Under the pieces are notes generated by a model. It was not told the origin of the DNA. It saw only the letters and a program-made list of their open reading frames with translations, and made no database searches. The position numbers and the translations under genes are program-made. A stretch of 64,000 nt of DNA. Source: Halomonas sp. H10-9-1. Lineage in GTDB: Bacteria; Pseudomonadota; Gammaproteobacteria; Pseudomonadales; Halomonadaceae. Within the stretch, counting starts at the first letter, position 1. Every line of letters starts with the position of its first letter. Shown here piece by piece: positions 44,190-52,555 of this stretch. The stretch spans positions 3,348,001 to 3,412,000 of the forward strand of contig NZ_JAMSHO010000001.1 of the NCBI RefSeq assembly GCF_040147005.1. The letters are read 5' to 3'.

Positions 44190-45329
44190 ATGGCTTCCTT
44201 TCCCCCCTGGCGACCCCGCCGGCGCGCCCTGGCAGCGCTAAGCGGCGATATTTCCGGCGCCTTCGGCGACCTGGGCACCCTGCTGCCCTATGTGATCGGC
44301 GCGACGGCCCTGGGCGTGCTGTCACCGCGACCGATGTTTCTTGGCTTCGCTGCCGGCTATCTGCTGGTGGCCCTGGTCTACCGCGCGCCCATCGCCGTGC
44401 AGCCGATGAAGGCACTGGGGGCGATGATCCTCGTCGGCGGCCTGACCACGGCCGAGACCGCCCTGGCCGGCGCCACACTTGGCCTGGTGCTGCTGGCGCT
44501 GGCCGCCACCCCCTATCTTGGCCGTGCGGCCCGGGCGCTGCCCCAGTCCGTGACGGTCGGCCTGCAGGCCGGCCTGGGGCTGATGCTCGCTTCGCTGGCG
44601 CTGGAGATGATGGCCGCAGGCTGGTGGCTGGCATTGCCGGCCATGGCACTGCTCGCCCTCTCCTGGGTCTGGCCCCGGGGGCCCTGGGCGTTGGTCGTGG
44701 TCATCGCCGCCATCTGGCTGGTGCCGGTGGATATGCTGCCCAAGGCCGTGCATTCGACGCCAGTGGGCGAAGGCATCTCGCTCTCATCAGTGGCGGGTGG
44801 GACCCTGGCCCAGCTCCCGCTGACCCTGCTCAATGCCGTGGTGGTAGCCACGGCCGTGTCGCGGTCGCTGTTTCCGGCCGCCTCGTCACGCGTCAGCGAG
44901 CGCCGCCTGGCGGCCTCCAGCGGCGTGCTCAACCTGGCGCTGGCGCCGCTGGGTGCCATGCCGATGTGCCATGGTGCCGGCGGCATGGCTGCCCATTACC
45001 GCTTCGGCGCGCGCAGCCTGGTGGCGCCCCTGACCATGGCCGCGGCCTGCGCCCTGGGAGCACTTCAGGGCGAGGCGGTGATCGTCTGGCTGGCGGCGAT
45101 TCCAACGCCAGTGGTCGGCGCCCTGCTGGCCTTCGCCGGGTTAGAGCTGACGCTAAGCCGAAGGCTGTTCGATGCGCGCCCCGACTGCCGTCCGGTGATC
45201 GCCGCTACCGCCGTGACCACGCTGCTTAGCGGAGCACTCGTTGGACTGGCGGCGGGGCTTGCCAGCGAGCGCCTGCGCCGGCATCTTGTGCGCAGGCGCG
45301 CCAGCAGCGCGCCGCCCCCTCAGGGCTAG
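44190..45329 (+). CDS. MOT1-like sulfate/molybdate transporter
   Basis: 379 residues, nearly all hydrophobic, with about 10-11 membrane segments. Features of the MOT1 branch of the SulP superfamily are visible: SGDISGAFGDLGTLLPYVIG at the start (the conserved GDLG), YRAPIAVQPMKALGAMIL, and the matching second-half motif APLGAMPMCHGAGGMAAHYR. These two QPMKA and MCHGAGG segments are typical of molybdate transporters of this type. ATG 44190 gives the canonical N-terminus. The Mop-type protein encoded next supports molybdate as substrate. Confidence 0.85.
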   Translation: MASFPPWRPRRRALAALSGDISGAFGDLGTLLPYVIGATALGVLSPRPMFLGFAAGYLLVALVYRAPIAVQPMKALGAMILVGGLTTAETALAGATLGLVLLALAATPYLGRAARALPQSVTVGLQAGLGLMLASLALEMMAAGWWLALPAMALLALSWVWPRGPWALVVVIAAIWLVPVDMLPKAVHSTPVGEGISLSSVAGGTLAQLPLTLLNAVVVATAVSRSLFPAASSRVSERRLAASSGVLNLALAPLGAMPMCHGAGGMAAHYRFGARSLVAPLTMAAACALGALQGEAVIVWLAAIPTPVVGALLAFAGLELTLSRRLFDARPDCRPVIAATAVTTLLSGALVGLAAGLASERLRRHLVRRRASSAPPPQG

Positions 45330-45367
45330 CGCCCTTAGCCTTTTCTACCTGCCATCCTCAGGAGACC

Positions 45368-45580
45368 ATGATGAAGATAAGCGCACGCAACGTGATCAAG
45401 GGTAACGTACTGGAAGTCAAGGAAGGGCCGGTGAACAGCCAGGTCCGCGTCGATATTGGCGGCGGCAACGTGATCAAGTCGATGATCACCAGCGATGCCG
45501 TCGAAGAGCTCGGCATCGCCGTGGGCAGCGAGGTCCAGGTGGTCATCAAGGCCTCGGACGTGATGCTCGGCATCGATTGA
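45368..45580 (+). CDS. Mop-type molybdate-binding protein (TOBE domain)
   Basis: 70 residues, the size of single-domain molbindins. The sequence MKISARNVIKGNVLEVKEGP, then VNSQVRVDIGG and KSMITSDAVEELGIAVGSEV with VVIKASDVMLGID, is a standard TOBE/Mop fold that stores or buffers molybdate as a hexamer. AGGAG precedes the twin ATG codons (45368 and 45371). It follows the MOT1-like transporter by 38 bases, probably in one transcript. Confidence 0.93.
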   Translation: MMKISARNVIKGNVLEVKEGPVNSQVRVDIGGGNVIKSMITSDAVEELGIAVGSEVQVVIKASDVMLGID

Positions 45581-45590
45581 GTACTTCCCC

Positions 45591-45619
45591 GCCGGCAGCT
45601 GCCTGGGCAGCGAGCCGGC
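45591..45619 (+). terminator. Possible terminator after mop
   Basis: GCCGGC arms enclose a second GCTGC/GCAGC stem immediately after the mop stop, followed by CCATTTCATT. The T run is poor. Confidence 0.35.
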
Positions 45620-45753
45620 CCATTTCATTAGCCGCCTTTGTTTTCTCGCTTCCTGCACCCTCGCTGCATCTTTTCCATCGATAGTCCCCACACAACAGAA
45701 CAGGCCTCCCCCCTCCCCGACGTCACCGTGACCGTCATCCAAGGAGGCAAGAC

Positions 45754-47022
45754 ATGAAGGTACTGAAACCCTGGCACGCCGTGGGCCTCACGGTCGCCGC
45801 CAGTTTCCTGCTCGTGCTGTGGGAATTGCCCGTCTCGACCTGGGCCACCTCGGCCACCCTGAGCCTGGCGTCGGGGGTGGCGGCCTTGGCGCTGATGGCC
45901 ACCTCGGCCATCCTGGCCAGCCGCTGGGCATGGGTCGAACGACTGCTTGGCGGGCTGGATCGCGTCTATCTCGCCCACAAGTGGATGGGCGTATGGGCGC
46001 TGGGCCTGGCCTCGTACCATCTGGTGTTCAAGGCCGGCCTCGACGCCTGGGAGGTGGCACCGATCCTCGAGATCAGCTCGTACTGGACCCGCCTGCTGCG
46101 CCAGCTCAGCTTCGTGGCGCTGATGTTCATCATCCTGCTGGCGCTCAACCGCAAGATCCCCTATCACCTGTGGCGGAGCTGGCACAAGCTCTCCGGCCCG
46201 CTGTTCGTGGTGGTCATCCTGCACTGGTTGACCTTCAAGTCACCCATCGCCCTGGGCGAGCCCGCCGGTCTCTGGCTGGGCACCCTGTCGCTACTCGGCG
46301 TCGCGGCGGCAGCCTGGAAACTGCTGCTCTATCCGCGCCTCGCCCACCATGGCGAGTACCAGGTGGTGGAAGTCGCGCCCGGTGCCGGGGCGGTTCGCCT
46401 GCGGCTCGCTCCGGTGGGCGGTGGCGTGACCTTCCAGCCTGGCCAATTCGGCTTCCTGCGCCTGAAGGAGGAAGGGCTGCGTGAGCCACACCCCTTCACC
46501 ATCGCCTCGGCCAACCGAGAGAGCGGCGCGGTGGAGTTCTTCATCCGTGGACTGGGGGACTTCACCCACAAGCTGATCAGCGAGAGCCGGGTGGGCATGC
46601 GCGCCGATATCTATGCACCCCACGGGCACTTCACGCGCCCCGAGCGGGCTGGTCATGAGGTATGGGTTGCCGGCGGGGTGGGGATCTCCCCGTTCATCGC
46701 CTGGTTACAGGATCCCAAGGCCAAGGCGCTGGAGCGGGTCACGCTCTTCTACTGCTATACCCCGGGTCGTGAGTTCCCCAGCGTCGAGACCCTACAGGCC
46801 CAGGCCGAGGCGCGCGGCGTGGAGCTGGTGCCGGTGCCCGCCGGCCCCGACAGCGCCGCCTTCCGCGAACGCCTGGCCGAGATCGCCCGCGAGGTGCCGG
46901 CCGATAGCGTGGAGATCCGCTTCTGCGGTCCCCGGGGGCTGAGGGAGGCGGTAAGCCAGCAGATGGTGCCCCTGGGCATTCCGCACCGCAACCTGGCCTA
47001 CGAGCACTTCGATTTTCGATAG
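45754..47022 (+). CDS. Ferric-reductase-like transmembrane flavoprotein
   Basis: 422 residues. The first half is a membrane domain of about six helices with paired His residues for haem (LAHKWMGVWALGLASYHLVF, then RSWHKLSGPLFVVVILHWLT). The second half is a ferredoxin-NADP reductase-type module: FAD site HPFTIASAN, NAD site WVAGGVGISPFIAWL and the C-terminal RFCGPRGLREAV. Such proteins pass electrons from NAD(P)H across the inner membrane to iron or other acceptors. AAGGAGG sits ahead of ATG 45754. Acceptor unknown. Confidence 0.88.
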   Translation: MKVLKPWHAVGLTVAASFLLVLWELPVSTWATSATLSLASGVAALALMATSAILASRWAWVERLLGGLDRVYLAHKWMGVWALGLASYHLVFKAGLDAWEVAPILEISSYWTRLLRQLSFVALMFIILLALNRKIPYHLWRSWHKLSGPLFVVVILHWLTFKSPIALGEPAGLWLGTLSLLGVAAAAWKLLLYPRLAHHGEYQVVEVAPGAGAVRLRLAPVGGGVTFQPGQFGFLRLKEEGLREPHPFTIASANRESGAVEFFIRGLGDFTHKLISESRVGMRADIYAPHGHFTRPERAGHEVWVAGGVGISPFIAWLQDPKAKALERVTLFYCYTPGREFPSVETLQAQAEARGVELVPVPAGPDSAAFRERLAEIAREVPADSVEIRFCGPRGLREAVSQQMVPLGIPHRNLAYEHFDFR

Positions 47023-47062
47023 CCTGGCCAGCATCGGGCGCATCATCGAGGGGCCCCGCACG

Positions 47063-48283
47063 CTATCCCGTCGGGGCCGCCTTGGCCTCGGCGTCCAGCC
47101 GCTGGGCGGTGTGATCCACGCCGCGCAGCCAGGCCAGCAGCACCGCGCCCAGGGCGACGAAGCCGCCGGCCAGCCACAGGCCGATGTCGTAGTGGCCGCT
47201 GGCCTCGGCGAGCATGCCGGTAAGCGCCGGGGCGATGATCTGGGCGGCGCCGTAGGCCAGGGTCATGCGCCCCATCATTCGCGCTGGGCTCTGCGGATAG
47301 AGCCGGCCGGCCATGGTCAATACCAGGCTGACGCAGCCCAGGAAGGTGCCGCCATAAAGCACGGCGCTTACCAGCACGCCGGCCAGGCTGTCGGTGAGCG
47401 CCGGCAGCACGATCCCCACCACCTGCAGCGCCATGGCGGCAATCAGTGCACCGAGATAGCCGACCCAGCGCGCCACCAGGTCCCACAACATCACCGCGGG
47501 GGCGGCGGCCAGCCCCACCAGGGCGAAGGTCCAGTTGCCGGCGCCGGCCAGCAGCGGCTCGCGCTCGACGATGGCGACGATGAAGGTGGCGCTGATCACG
47601 TAGCCGTAGCCGGCGCAGAAGTAGGCCGCCAGCATCAGCCGCATAAAGGTGCGGCTAGGCGGCTGGGCCTGGCGTTGCCCGCCTCCGGCACCCATGATCG
47701 GCTTGGCGGGGCGCGGCAGCCAGGCCCAGGCGGGAATCAACAGCACCACGGCCAGGACGGTGAAGCCCCACCACTGGGTCTGCCAGTCCAGCGCGAGGCG
47801 CAGCATCAGTTCTACCGCCAGGGCGGCCAGCAGGATGCCCAGCCCCAGGCCCGCGAAGTGGATACCCAGCTCGCCACGCTGGCGATGCTGGATCAGCCAG
47901 TGCAGGATCAGCCCCGAGGCCAGCAGCATGGCGCCACTGCTGGAGAAGCCCGCCACGAAGCGCATGGCCGCCCACAGCCAGAAGCTGTCGGCCAGCGCCA
48001 TGCCGGCGGTGGAAGCGAGCGCCAGCACCAGGGTGAGGCGGTAGAGGGTGTCCTTGAAGCGGATGCTATGGATCGAGGCAGCGGTGAGTGCGCCCAGCAT
48101 GTAGCCAGCATAGTTGAGGGCGGCCAGCCAGCCGCCCTGGGCATCATTCAGCCAGGTCTGCTGCTGCATCACCGGCAGCAGCGGCGTGTAGGCAAAACGT
48201 GCCACGCCCACGCACAGCAGCTGGCTGAAGAGCCCCGCCAGCAGCACGCGGTAACGCGGGGAGAGAGGAAGGGGCTTGGCCAT
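47063..48283 (-). CDS. MFS transporter, YbfB/YjiJ family
   Basis: 406 residues from ATG 48283 with 12 predicted membrane segments. The start MAKPLPLSPRYRVLLAGLFS with VGVARFAYTPLLPVMQQ is the hallmark of the YbfB/YjiJ group (GxARFAYTPLLP). The substrate of this group is not established. It converges on the ferric-reductase gene. The upstream in-frame extension beyond 48283 has no homology. Confidence 0.88.
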   Translation of the reverse strand: MAKPLPLSPRYRVLLAGLFSQLLCVGVARFAYTPLLPVMQQQTWLNDAQGGWLAALNYAGYMLGALTAASIHSIRFKDTLYRLTLVLALASTAGMALADSFWLWAAMRFVAGFSSSGAMLLASGLILHWLIQHRQRGELGIHFAGLGLGILLAALAVELMLRLALDWQTQWWGFTVLAVVLLIPAWAWLPRPAKPIMGAGGGQRQAQPPSRTFMRLMLAAYFCAGYGYVISATFIVAIVEREPLLAGAGNWTFALVGLAAAPAVMLWDLVARWVGYLGALIAAMALQVVGIVLPALTDSLAGVLVSAVLYGGTFLGCVSLVLTMAGRLYPQSPARMMGRMTLAYGAAQIIAPALTGMLAEASGHYDIGLWLAGGFVALGAVLLAWLRGVDHTAQRLDAEAKAAPTG

Positions 48284-48403
48284 GCCTGGCGCTCCATGAT
48301 CCTTGGAAGGTGGCGCCACCGGACGCCTGTCACGGACTACCCTACCGCATGCTCGGGCAGGAGATTGCGGCGTTCGACCAAATGGGCAGGCGTGACGCAA
48401 AAG

Positions 48404-48436
48404 GGGCCCGCCCCCACCGTAGTGGGGAGCGGACCC
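48404..48436 (-). terminator. Terminator of the cytochrome b561 gene
   Basis: A strong GC-rich hairpin (14-15 bp with one bulge, loop around TACG) is followed on the minus strand by CTTTTG, 45 bases after the cytochrome b stop. Confidence 0.75.
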
Positions 48437-48480
48437 AACGGACAGGCCGGCAGTTGAAGGACGTGCGCCGAACCGACCCC

Positions 48481-49017
48481 TCAGCGCCCGGCGCCGTGCC
48501 GCGGCAACATGCGCACCAGCACATCCTCGCCCGCCATGCGGCGGTGCAGGATCGCCATGCCAACGTGGCCGACGATCAGTGCCAGCAGCACCCAGCCCAG
48601 CAGGCCATGAAAGATGCTGCCGATAGCCGTCATCCACTCGATCTCACCCTCGAAGCCCGGCATCAGCGGGATGCCGAAGGGGGCGAAGGCGCGCCCCGAA
48701 CCGTACTGGCGCAGCAGGGCGACCAGCGGCACCACCGCCATCAGGACATACAGTGCCAGATGGCCGAGTCTGGCGGCCAGGTTGACCGAGGCCGGTCGCC
48801 GGGCCCGATCCACCACCGCCCAGACCAGGCGTAGCACGATCAATGCCATCAACAGCGCCCCCAGCGGCTTGTGGGCGCCCCATACGGCTTCCTCCAGGGC
48901 GGTATCCGGAAAGGCGAAGCGGGTGATGGCGGTGATGAACTGGACGGCGAAGAGCGCCGCCATGCCCCAGTGGAGCAGGCGGCTGAAGCGACCGTAGTAT
49001 GTGATGCGAGACGACAT
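48481..49017 (-). CDS. Cytochrome b561 (di-haem membrane protein)
   Basis: 178 residues from ATG 49017, four membrane segments. The haem-ligand histidines are visible in RLLHWGMAALFAVQF, GAHKPLGALLMALIVLR, FHGLLGWVLLALIVGHVGMA and AILHR. This matches the prokaryotic cytochrome b561 family (about 180 residues), which moves electrons between quinol and periplasmic acceptors or superoxide. It is a single-gene unit with its own terminator. Confidence 0.9.
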   Translation of the reverse strand: MSSRITYYGRFSRLLHWGMAALFAVQFITAITRFAFPDTALEEAVWGAHKPLGALLMALIVLRLVWAVVDRARRPASVNLAARLGHLALYVLMAVVPLVALLRQYGSGRAFAPFGIPLMPGFEGEIEWMTAIGSIFHGLLGWVLLALIVGHVGMAILHRRMAGEDVLVRMLPRHGAGR

Positions 49018-49185
49018 GGTGAGATTCCTGGGCGATGAGAATACCTCGCATGCTACCGTCCCTTCGCGCAGGAATTGTGAAGCTCGCATGCAGCTACTCG
49101 TCACATGCGGGATGCAGGATAGGCCAACAGCACCCCGGAACTTGGTACTCTCGGGGTTGGTTTCATGACAATGCGAGGAGGCCAC

Positions 49186-49478
49186 ATGTGGGATGAGCGC
49201 TACAGCACGGACGACTACGTCTATGGCACCGAACCCAACGACTTCCTGCGCGAGCAGGCGGCGCTGATCGGCGAGGCGCCCAAGCGGGTGCTCTGCCTGG
49301 CGGATGGCGAGGGGCGCAACGGGGTCTACCTGGCCAGCCTCGGCCACTGGGTGACCTCGGTGGATGCCTCCTCGGTGGGCCTGCGCAAGGCCACCCGACT
49401 CGCCGAACACAAGGGTGTCGCGTTGACCACCCTGAACGCCGACCTCACCGAACACGAGTTCATGCCCGCCTCCTGGTA
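49186..49478 (+). pseudogene. 5' part of SAM-dependent methyltransferase gene split by an IS
   Basis: From ATG 49186, behind a perfect GAGGAGG site, the frame encodes MWDERYSTDDYVYGTEPNDF and the SAM motif I region VLCLADGEGRNGVYLASLGH. It runs to Trp-Tyr at 49474-49478 and then enters the IS. The order matches class I methyltransferases of the TehB/thiopurine-methyltransferase-like group. Joining 49186-49478 to 51041-51344 restores one frame of 198 codons, so the insertion is clean and recent. The split gene is presumably inactive. Confidence 0.92.
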
Positions 49479-49488
49479 TGGATTGACC

Positions 49489-49744
49489 CGTCAAGGGGTC
49501 GGTTGACTCTGTTACATGTGATTGTCCTCAATGCCTACGGCTCAGGAAGCGAGGGGCTATCAGCGACGGTGGATCTCTCTGGTATTCGTGGGTTGGGTAC
49601 CGACCTGTCATCACTTCGTCGCGGAGCTACCCTGGTCTACGAGCGAGGGTCACCCCACCCCGGAGGGCGGAGGCCTCATAGGAGGGTCAGGGGTTCTCCC
49701 ACCGGCCCGACGCTCCCTGAGCCGTAGGCACTGGGTTGCACTGT
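49489..49744 (-). ncRNA. Candidate bridge/seek RNA region of the IS
   Basis: The element has only about 74 bases upstream of its transposase but 256 non-coding bases downstream. IS1111-type elements encode their guide (bridge or seek) RNA in that downstream stretch. The region contains CCTGGTCTACGA at 49631-49642 and CTCTGGTATTCG nearby (around 49577-49588), both resembling the insertion site CCTGGTACGA. Exact RNA ends are not visible. Confidence 0.4.
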
Positions 49745-50947
49745 TCATGCGGTAGCTCGGCTGCCATGCGGCTTGCCCATGACCTCACAGGCAATCGCCC
49801 ACAGGAAGCCAGCCAACTCACGCGCCACCGCCGTGGTGACCTGCTGCTTGGCCTTGCCCATGGCGGCGAGACGACGGTAACGCCCACACAGGCGCTTCTG
49901 CGCTTCCCAAGCGATCGCCTGCACCGTCGGCGAGGTCTTCTCGGCGCGCTGCTCAATGATCCGAGTCTTGCGAGCCGGGAAGCGGTAGCTCCAGGCGGCT
50001 TCCACCAACACCCGTCGCACGTGGCCATTGCCGGTCTTGGTGATACCGCCCTGCCGTCGGCTACCACCGCTCGAGTGCTCGCTGGGCACCAGCCCCAGGT
50101 AAGCCATCAACTGGCGTGGTGAGTCGAAGCGCGTGATGTCACCAAGCTCTGCCAGCACCGTCATGGCGGTGATCAGGCTGACGCCGCGCATCGCCTGAAC
50201 CGACTCGACCACCGGGGCCAGTGACCAGGCGGGCAAGGCGGCTCTCATCTGCTTCTCCAGACCGGCAACACGACGCTGGGCCTCCCTCACCGACTCGATA
50301 TATTCCTGCAGCACGATCTGCTGAACCGGGGTGTCGAAGCGAACCGTCTCCAGCCAGCGGAAGTGTGCCGGTATCCACTTGCTCTTGCCGGGGTAGATCT
50401 TGCTGTGTCGCAACAAGAAGGCGTTGAGTCGCTGCCGAGCGCGGAGTTCAGCGGCTTTCATGTCCTCCCGAGCGCGGGTCAGGTCACGAATCGCCTCTTG
50501 TTCCGGCGTGGGCACCCACACCGGCGTCAACTCCCCAGAGCGTGACAGGCGCGCCAGCATCTTGGCATCGCGACGGTCGGTCTTGATGCGGTCCCCGGCA
50601 CGCTGGGGAATCAGGGTCGGAGCGACAACCTCGCAGTCATGGCCGCTGGCCTGGACCTGGTGATAAACCCCATAACCACAGGGGCCGGCCTCGTAACTGA
50701 ACAGCAGGGGCTGCCCAGCGAAGCGCTCGCTCAGCTGGCGAACCAGCGTGTCGATGGCCTTGGGTTCATTGGGAATCTCACCGCGGAACTCGGGCGCTTG
50801 GCGCCCGGTCTCGGCGATGGCCACCGAGATGCTGACCTTGTGTACGTCCAGGCCAATATAAGCGGCATGGACGTTGCCGGCGGCGCTGACACGCTGCGCA
50901 GTGGCCCGCTCGACAACAGCTTGCTGAGTTGCGTTAGACTGTTTCAT
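49745..50947 (-). CDS. IS110 family DEDD transposase
   Basis: 400 residues. The N-terminal RuvC-like DEDD domain begins AAYIGLDVHKVSISVAI (first Asp), with PLLFSYEAGPCGYG (Glu) and IKTDRRDAKMLARL (the Asp pair). The C-terminal transposase_20 domain includes AMRGVSLITAMTVLAELGDI and LGLVPSEHSSGGSRRQGGIT with the catalytic Ser region, then GNGHVRRVLVEAAWSYR. Intact from an ATG with a GGAGG site. It should be active in excision and insertion guided by the element's RNA. Confidence 0.95.
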   Translation of the reverse strand: MKQSNATQQAVVERATAQRVSAAGNVHAAYIGLDVHKVSISVAIAETGRQAPEFRGEIPNEPKAIDTLVRQLSERFAGQPLLFSYEAGPCGYGVYHQVQASGHDCEVVAPTLIPQRAGDRIKTDRRDAKMLARLSRSGELTPVWVPTPEQEAIRDLTRAREDMKAAELRARQRLNAFLLRHSKIYPGKSKWIPAHFRWLETVRFDTPVQQIVLQEYIESVREAQRRVAGLEKQMRAALPAWSLAPVVESVQAMRGVSLITAMTVLAELGDITRFDSPRQLMAYLGLVPSEHSSGGSRRQGGITKTGNGHVRRVLVEAAWSYRFPARKTRIIEQRAEKTSPTVQAIAWEAQKRLCGRYRRLAAMGKAKQQVTTAVARELAGFLWAIACEVMGKPHGSRATA

Positions 50948-51038
50948 GACCTGCCTCCCTCAATAGTGGCTCTGCATTTTGGTCCCTACCTCAACGTAAC
51001 CCACGACGTTGAGGAGGGGCAGGTCAATCCATGATGTC

Positions 51039-51344
51039 TACGATGCCGTGGTATCGATCTTCTGCCACGTGTCGGCGGCGGGCCGCCCCCACCTCCACCG
51101 CCAGGTGATCCGCGTCCTCAAGCCCGGCGGCGTGCTGATACTGGAGGCCTACACGCCGGCCCAGGTGCATCGCAATACCGGCGGCCCGGACACCCCGGAC
51201 CGCACCCCCACCGCCGCGGAGCTCGAGGCGGCCTTCGCCGAGATGGATATCGCGCTCAGTCGGGAGTGCGAGCGCGAGGTGATCGAGGGCCGCGGCCACA
51301 CCGGCCCGGGGTGCGTGGTGCAGTTCATCGCCCATAAATCCTGA
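51039..51344 (+). pseudogene. 3' part of the IS-split methyltransferase gene
   Basis: The frame continues the split gene with YDAVVSIFCHVSAAGRPHLH, RVLKPGGVLILEAYTPAQ (post-motif region) and ends GPGCVVQFIAHKS. No start or ribosome site of its own. See the 5' part at 49186. Confidence 0.92.
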
Positions 51345-51362
51345 CGCATGAAAGGAACCGCC

Positions 51363-52364
51363 ATGAATTCCGTGACCGCTCGCCTGAAGGCCGTCGCCTC
51401 TCCCGGCATCGGCCTGGGCTGCATGAACCTCTCCCACGGCTACGGCCAGCCGGTTCCCGAGGCCGCGGGGCTGCGCGCGCTGGAAGAGGCCTTCGAGATG
51501 GGCTATCGCCATTTCGATACCGCCACCCTGTATGGCGCCACCGCCAACGAACGGCTGGTGGGCAAGGCGCTCGCCGCCAAGCGCCACGAGATCCTGCTGG
51601 CCAGCAAGTGTGGCATGGCCGTGGACCCGGAACAGGGCCGGAAGGTGATCGACGGCCGCCCGGCCACCCTGCGCCGCCAGTGCGAGGAGAGCCTCGCGCG
51701 CCTGCAGACCGACCACCTGGACCTCTACTACCTGCATCGCTGGGACAAGGGCGTACCCATCGAGGAGAGCGTGGGCGAATTGGCCCGACTTGTAGAGGAA
51801 GGCAAGATCGGCGCCATCGGCCTCTCCGAGGTCTCGGCGGCCACCCTGCGCCAGGCGCGGGCCGAGCATCCCATCGCTGCGGTGCAGACGGAGTACTCGC
51901 TGTGGACCCGCAACCCCGAGATCGCGGTGCTCGAGGCATGCCGCGAGGCGGACACCCTGTTCGTCGCCTTCAGCCCGCTGGGACGCGGCTTCCTGGCCGG
52001 CGCGGTACGCACGAGCGAAGGCCTGGTCGAGGGCGACGTACGCGTCGGCATGCCGCGCTTTGGCCCCGCCAACCTGGCGCAGAACCTGGCCTTGCTGGCC
52101 GAGCTCGAGGCGATGGCCGGCGAGCTCGAGATCACCAGCGGGCAGTTGGCGCTGGCCTGGCTGCGCGCCAGGGGCGACGACATCATCCCGATCCCCGGCA
52201 CCCGTTCCATCGCCCATATGTGCGAGAACCTGGCCGCCGATGCCGTGAAGGTGGACGCCGCCAGCGTGGAGCGCCTCGACGCTCTCTTCACTCCCGAACG
52301 CATCGCCGGTGCTCGCTACGGCGAGGCACTCCAGGCTGAGGTCGACACCGAGGAGTTCGCCTGA
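51363..52364 (+). CDS. Aldo/keto reductase
   Basis: 333 residues from ATG 51363 behind AAAGGAA. A TIM-barrel NADPH oxidoreductase with the catalytic tetrad in order: Asp and Tyr in HFDTATLYGATANERLVGKA, Lys in ILLASKCGM and His in YYLHRWD. The C-terminal cofactor segment is IIPIPGTRSIAHMCENLAA. Related to the YajO/Tas-like AKR group. It directly follows the split methyltransferase gene (18-base gap). Substrate unknown. Confidence 0.92.
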   Translation: MNSVTARLKAVASPGIGLGCMNLSHGYGQPVPEAAGLRALEEAFEMGYRHFDTATLYGATANERLVGKALAAKRHEILLASKCGMAVDPEQGRKVIDGRPATLRRQCEESLARLQTDHLDLYYLHRWDKGVPIEESVGELARLVEEGKIGAIGLSEVSAATLRQARAEHPIAAVQTEYSLWTRNPEIAVLEACREADTLFVAFSPLGRGFLAGAVRTSEGLVEGDVRVGMPRFGPANLAQNLALLAELEAMAGELEITSGQLALAWLRARGDDIIPIPGTRSIAHMCENLAADAVKVDAASVERLDALFTPERIAGARYGEALQAEVDTEEFA

Positions 52365-52495
52365 CGGTGACCCCGTGTTCGCCTCTCGGGTCGTCGAGTT
52401 TCGGTATCCTAGGCGGTAGCGACCGCGACCCGGCAGGGGTGCGCGCGGCGCCTGATAACCGCCCGTTGGAGATGGTCACTTAAAGATGGCCACTT

Positions 52496-52555
52496 GGAGA
52501 GGGGCCTGGTGGAGAGGGGCATGGTGGAGAGAGGCATGGTGCAAAGAGGCATGGA
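52496..52555 (+). repeat. 15-bp tandem repeat of a start-region cassette
   Basis: Four copies: GGAGAGGGGCCTGGT, GGAGAGGGGCATGGT, GGAGAGAGGCATGGT and GCAAAGAGGCATGGA. Three of them contain a purine-rich site and an ATG, all in frame with the following gene (ATG 52521, 52536, 52551). Because the unit is 15 bases, a gain or loss of copies would not shift the frame but would change the number of start codons and the N-terminal length. Confidence 0.92.

Larger units (their letters stand above)
49479..51038 (-). mobile_element. IS110 family (IS1111-type) insertion sequence
   Basis: The element interrupts a methyltransferase gene. Subterminal inverted repeats of 10 bases are exact: TGGATTGACC at 49479-49488 and GGTCAATCCA at 51022-51031. 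Seven extra bases (TGATGTC) lie outside the right repeat on the transposase 5' side, the arrangement known for the IS1111 subgroup. The dinucleotide TA is present at both junctions (49477-49478 and 51039-51040) but only one copy is needed to rebuild the target gene. Size about 1.56 kb. No long target duplication, as expected for IS110 elements. Confidence 0.92.

Noticed and set aside
50948..51021. Guide RNA upstream of the IS transposase
   Set aside because: Only about 74 bases are available there, too short for the known RNAs; the downstream 256-base stretch is the better place for an IS1111-type element.
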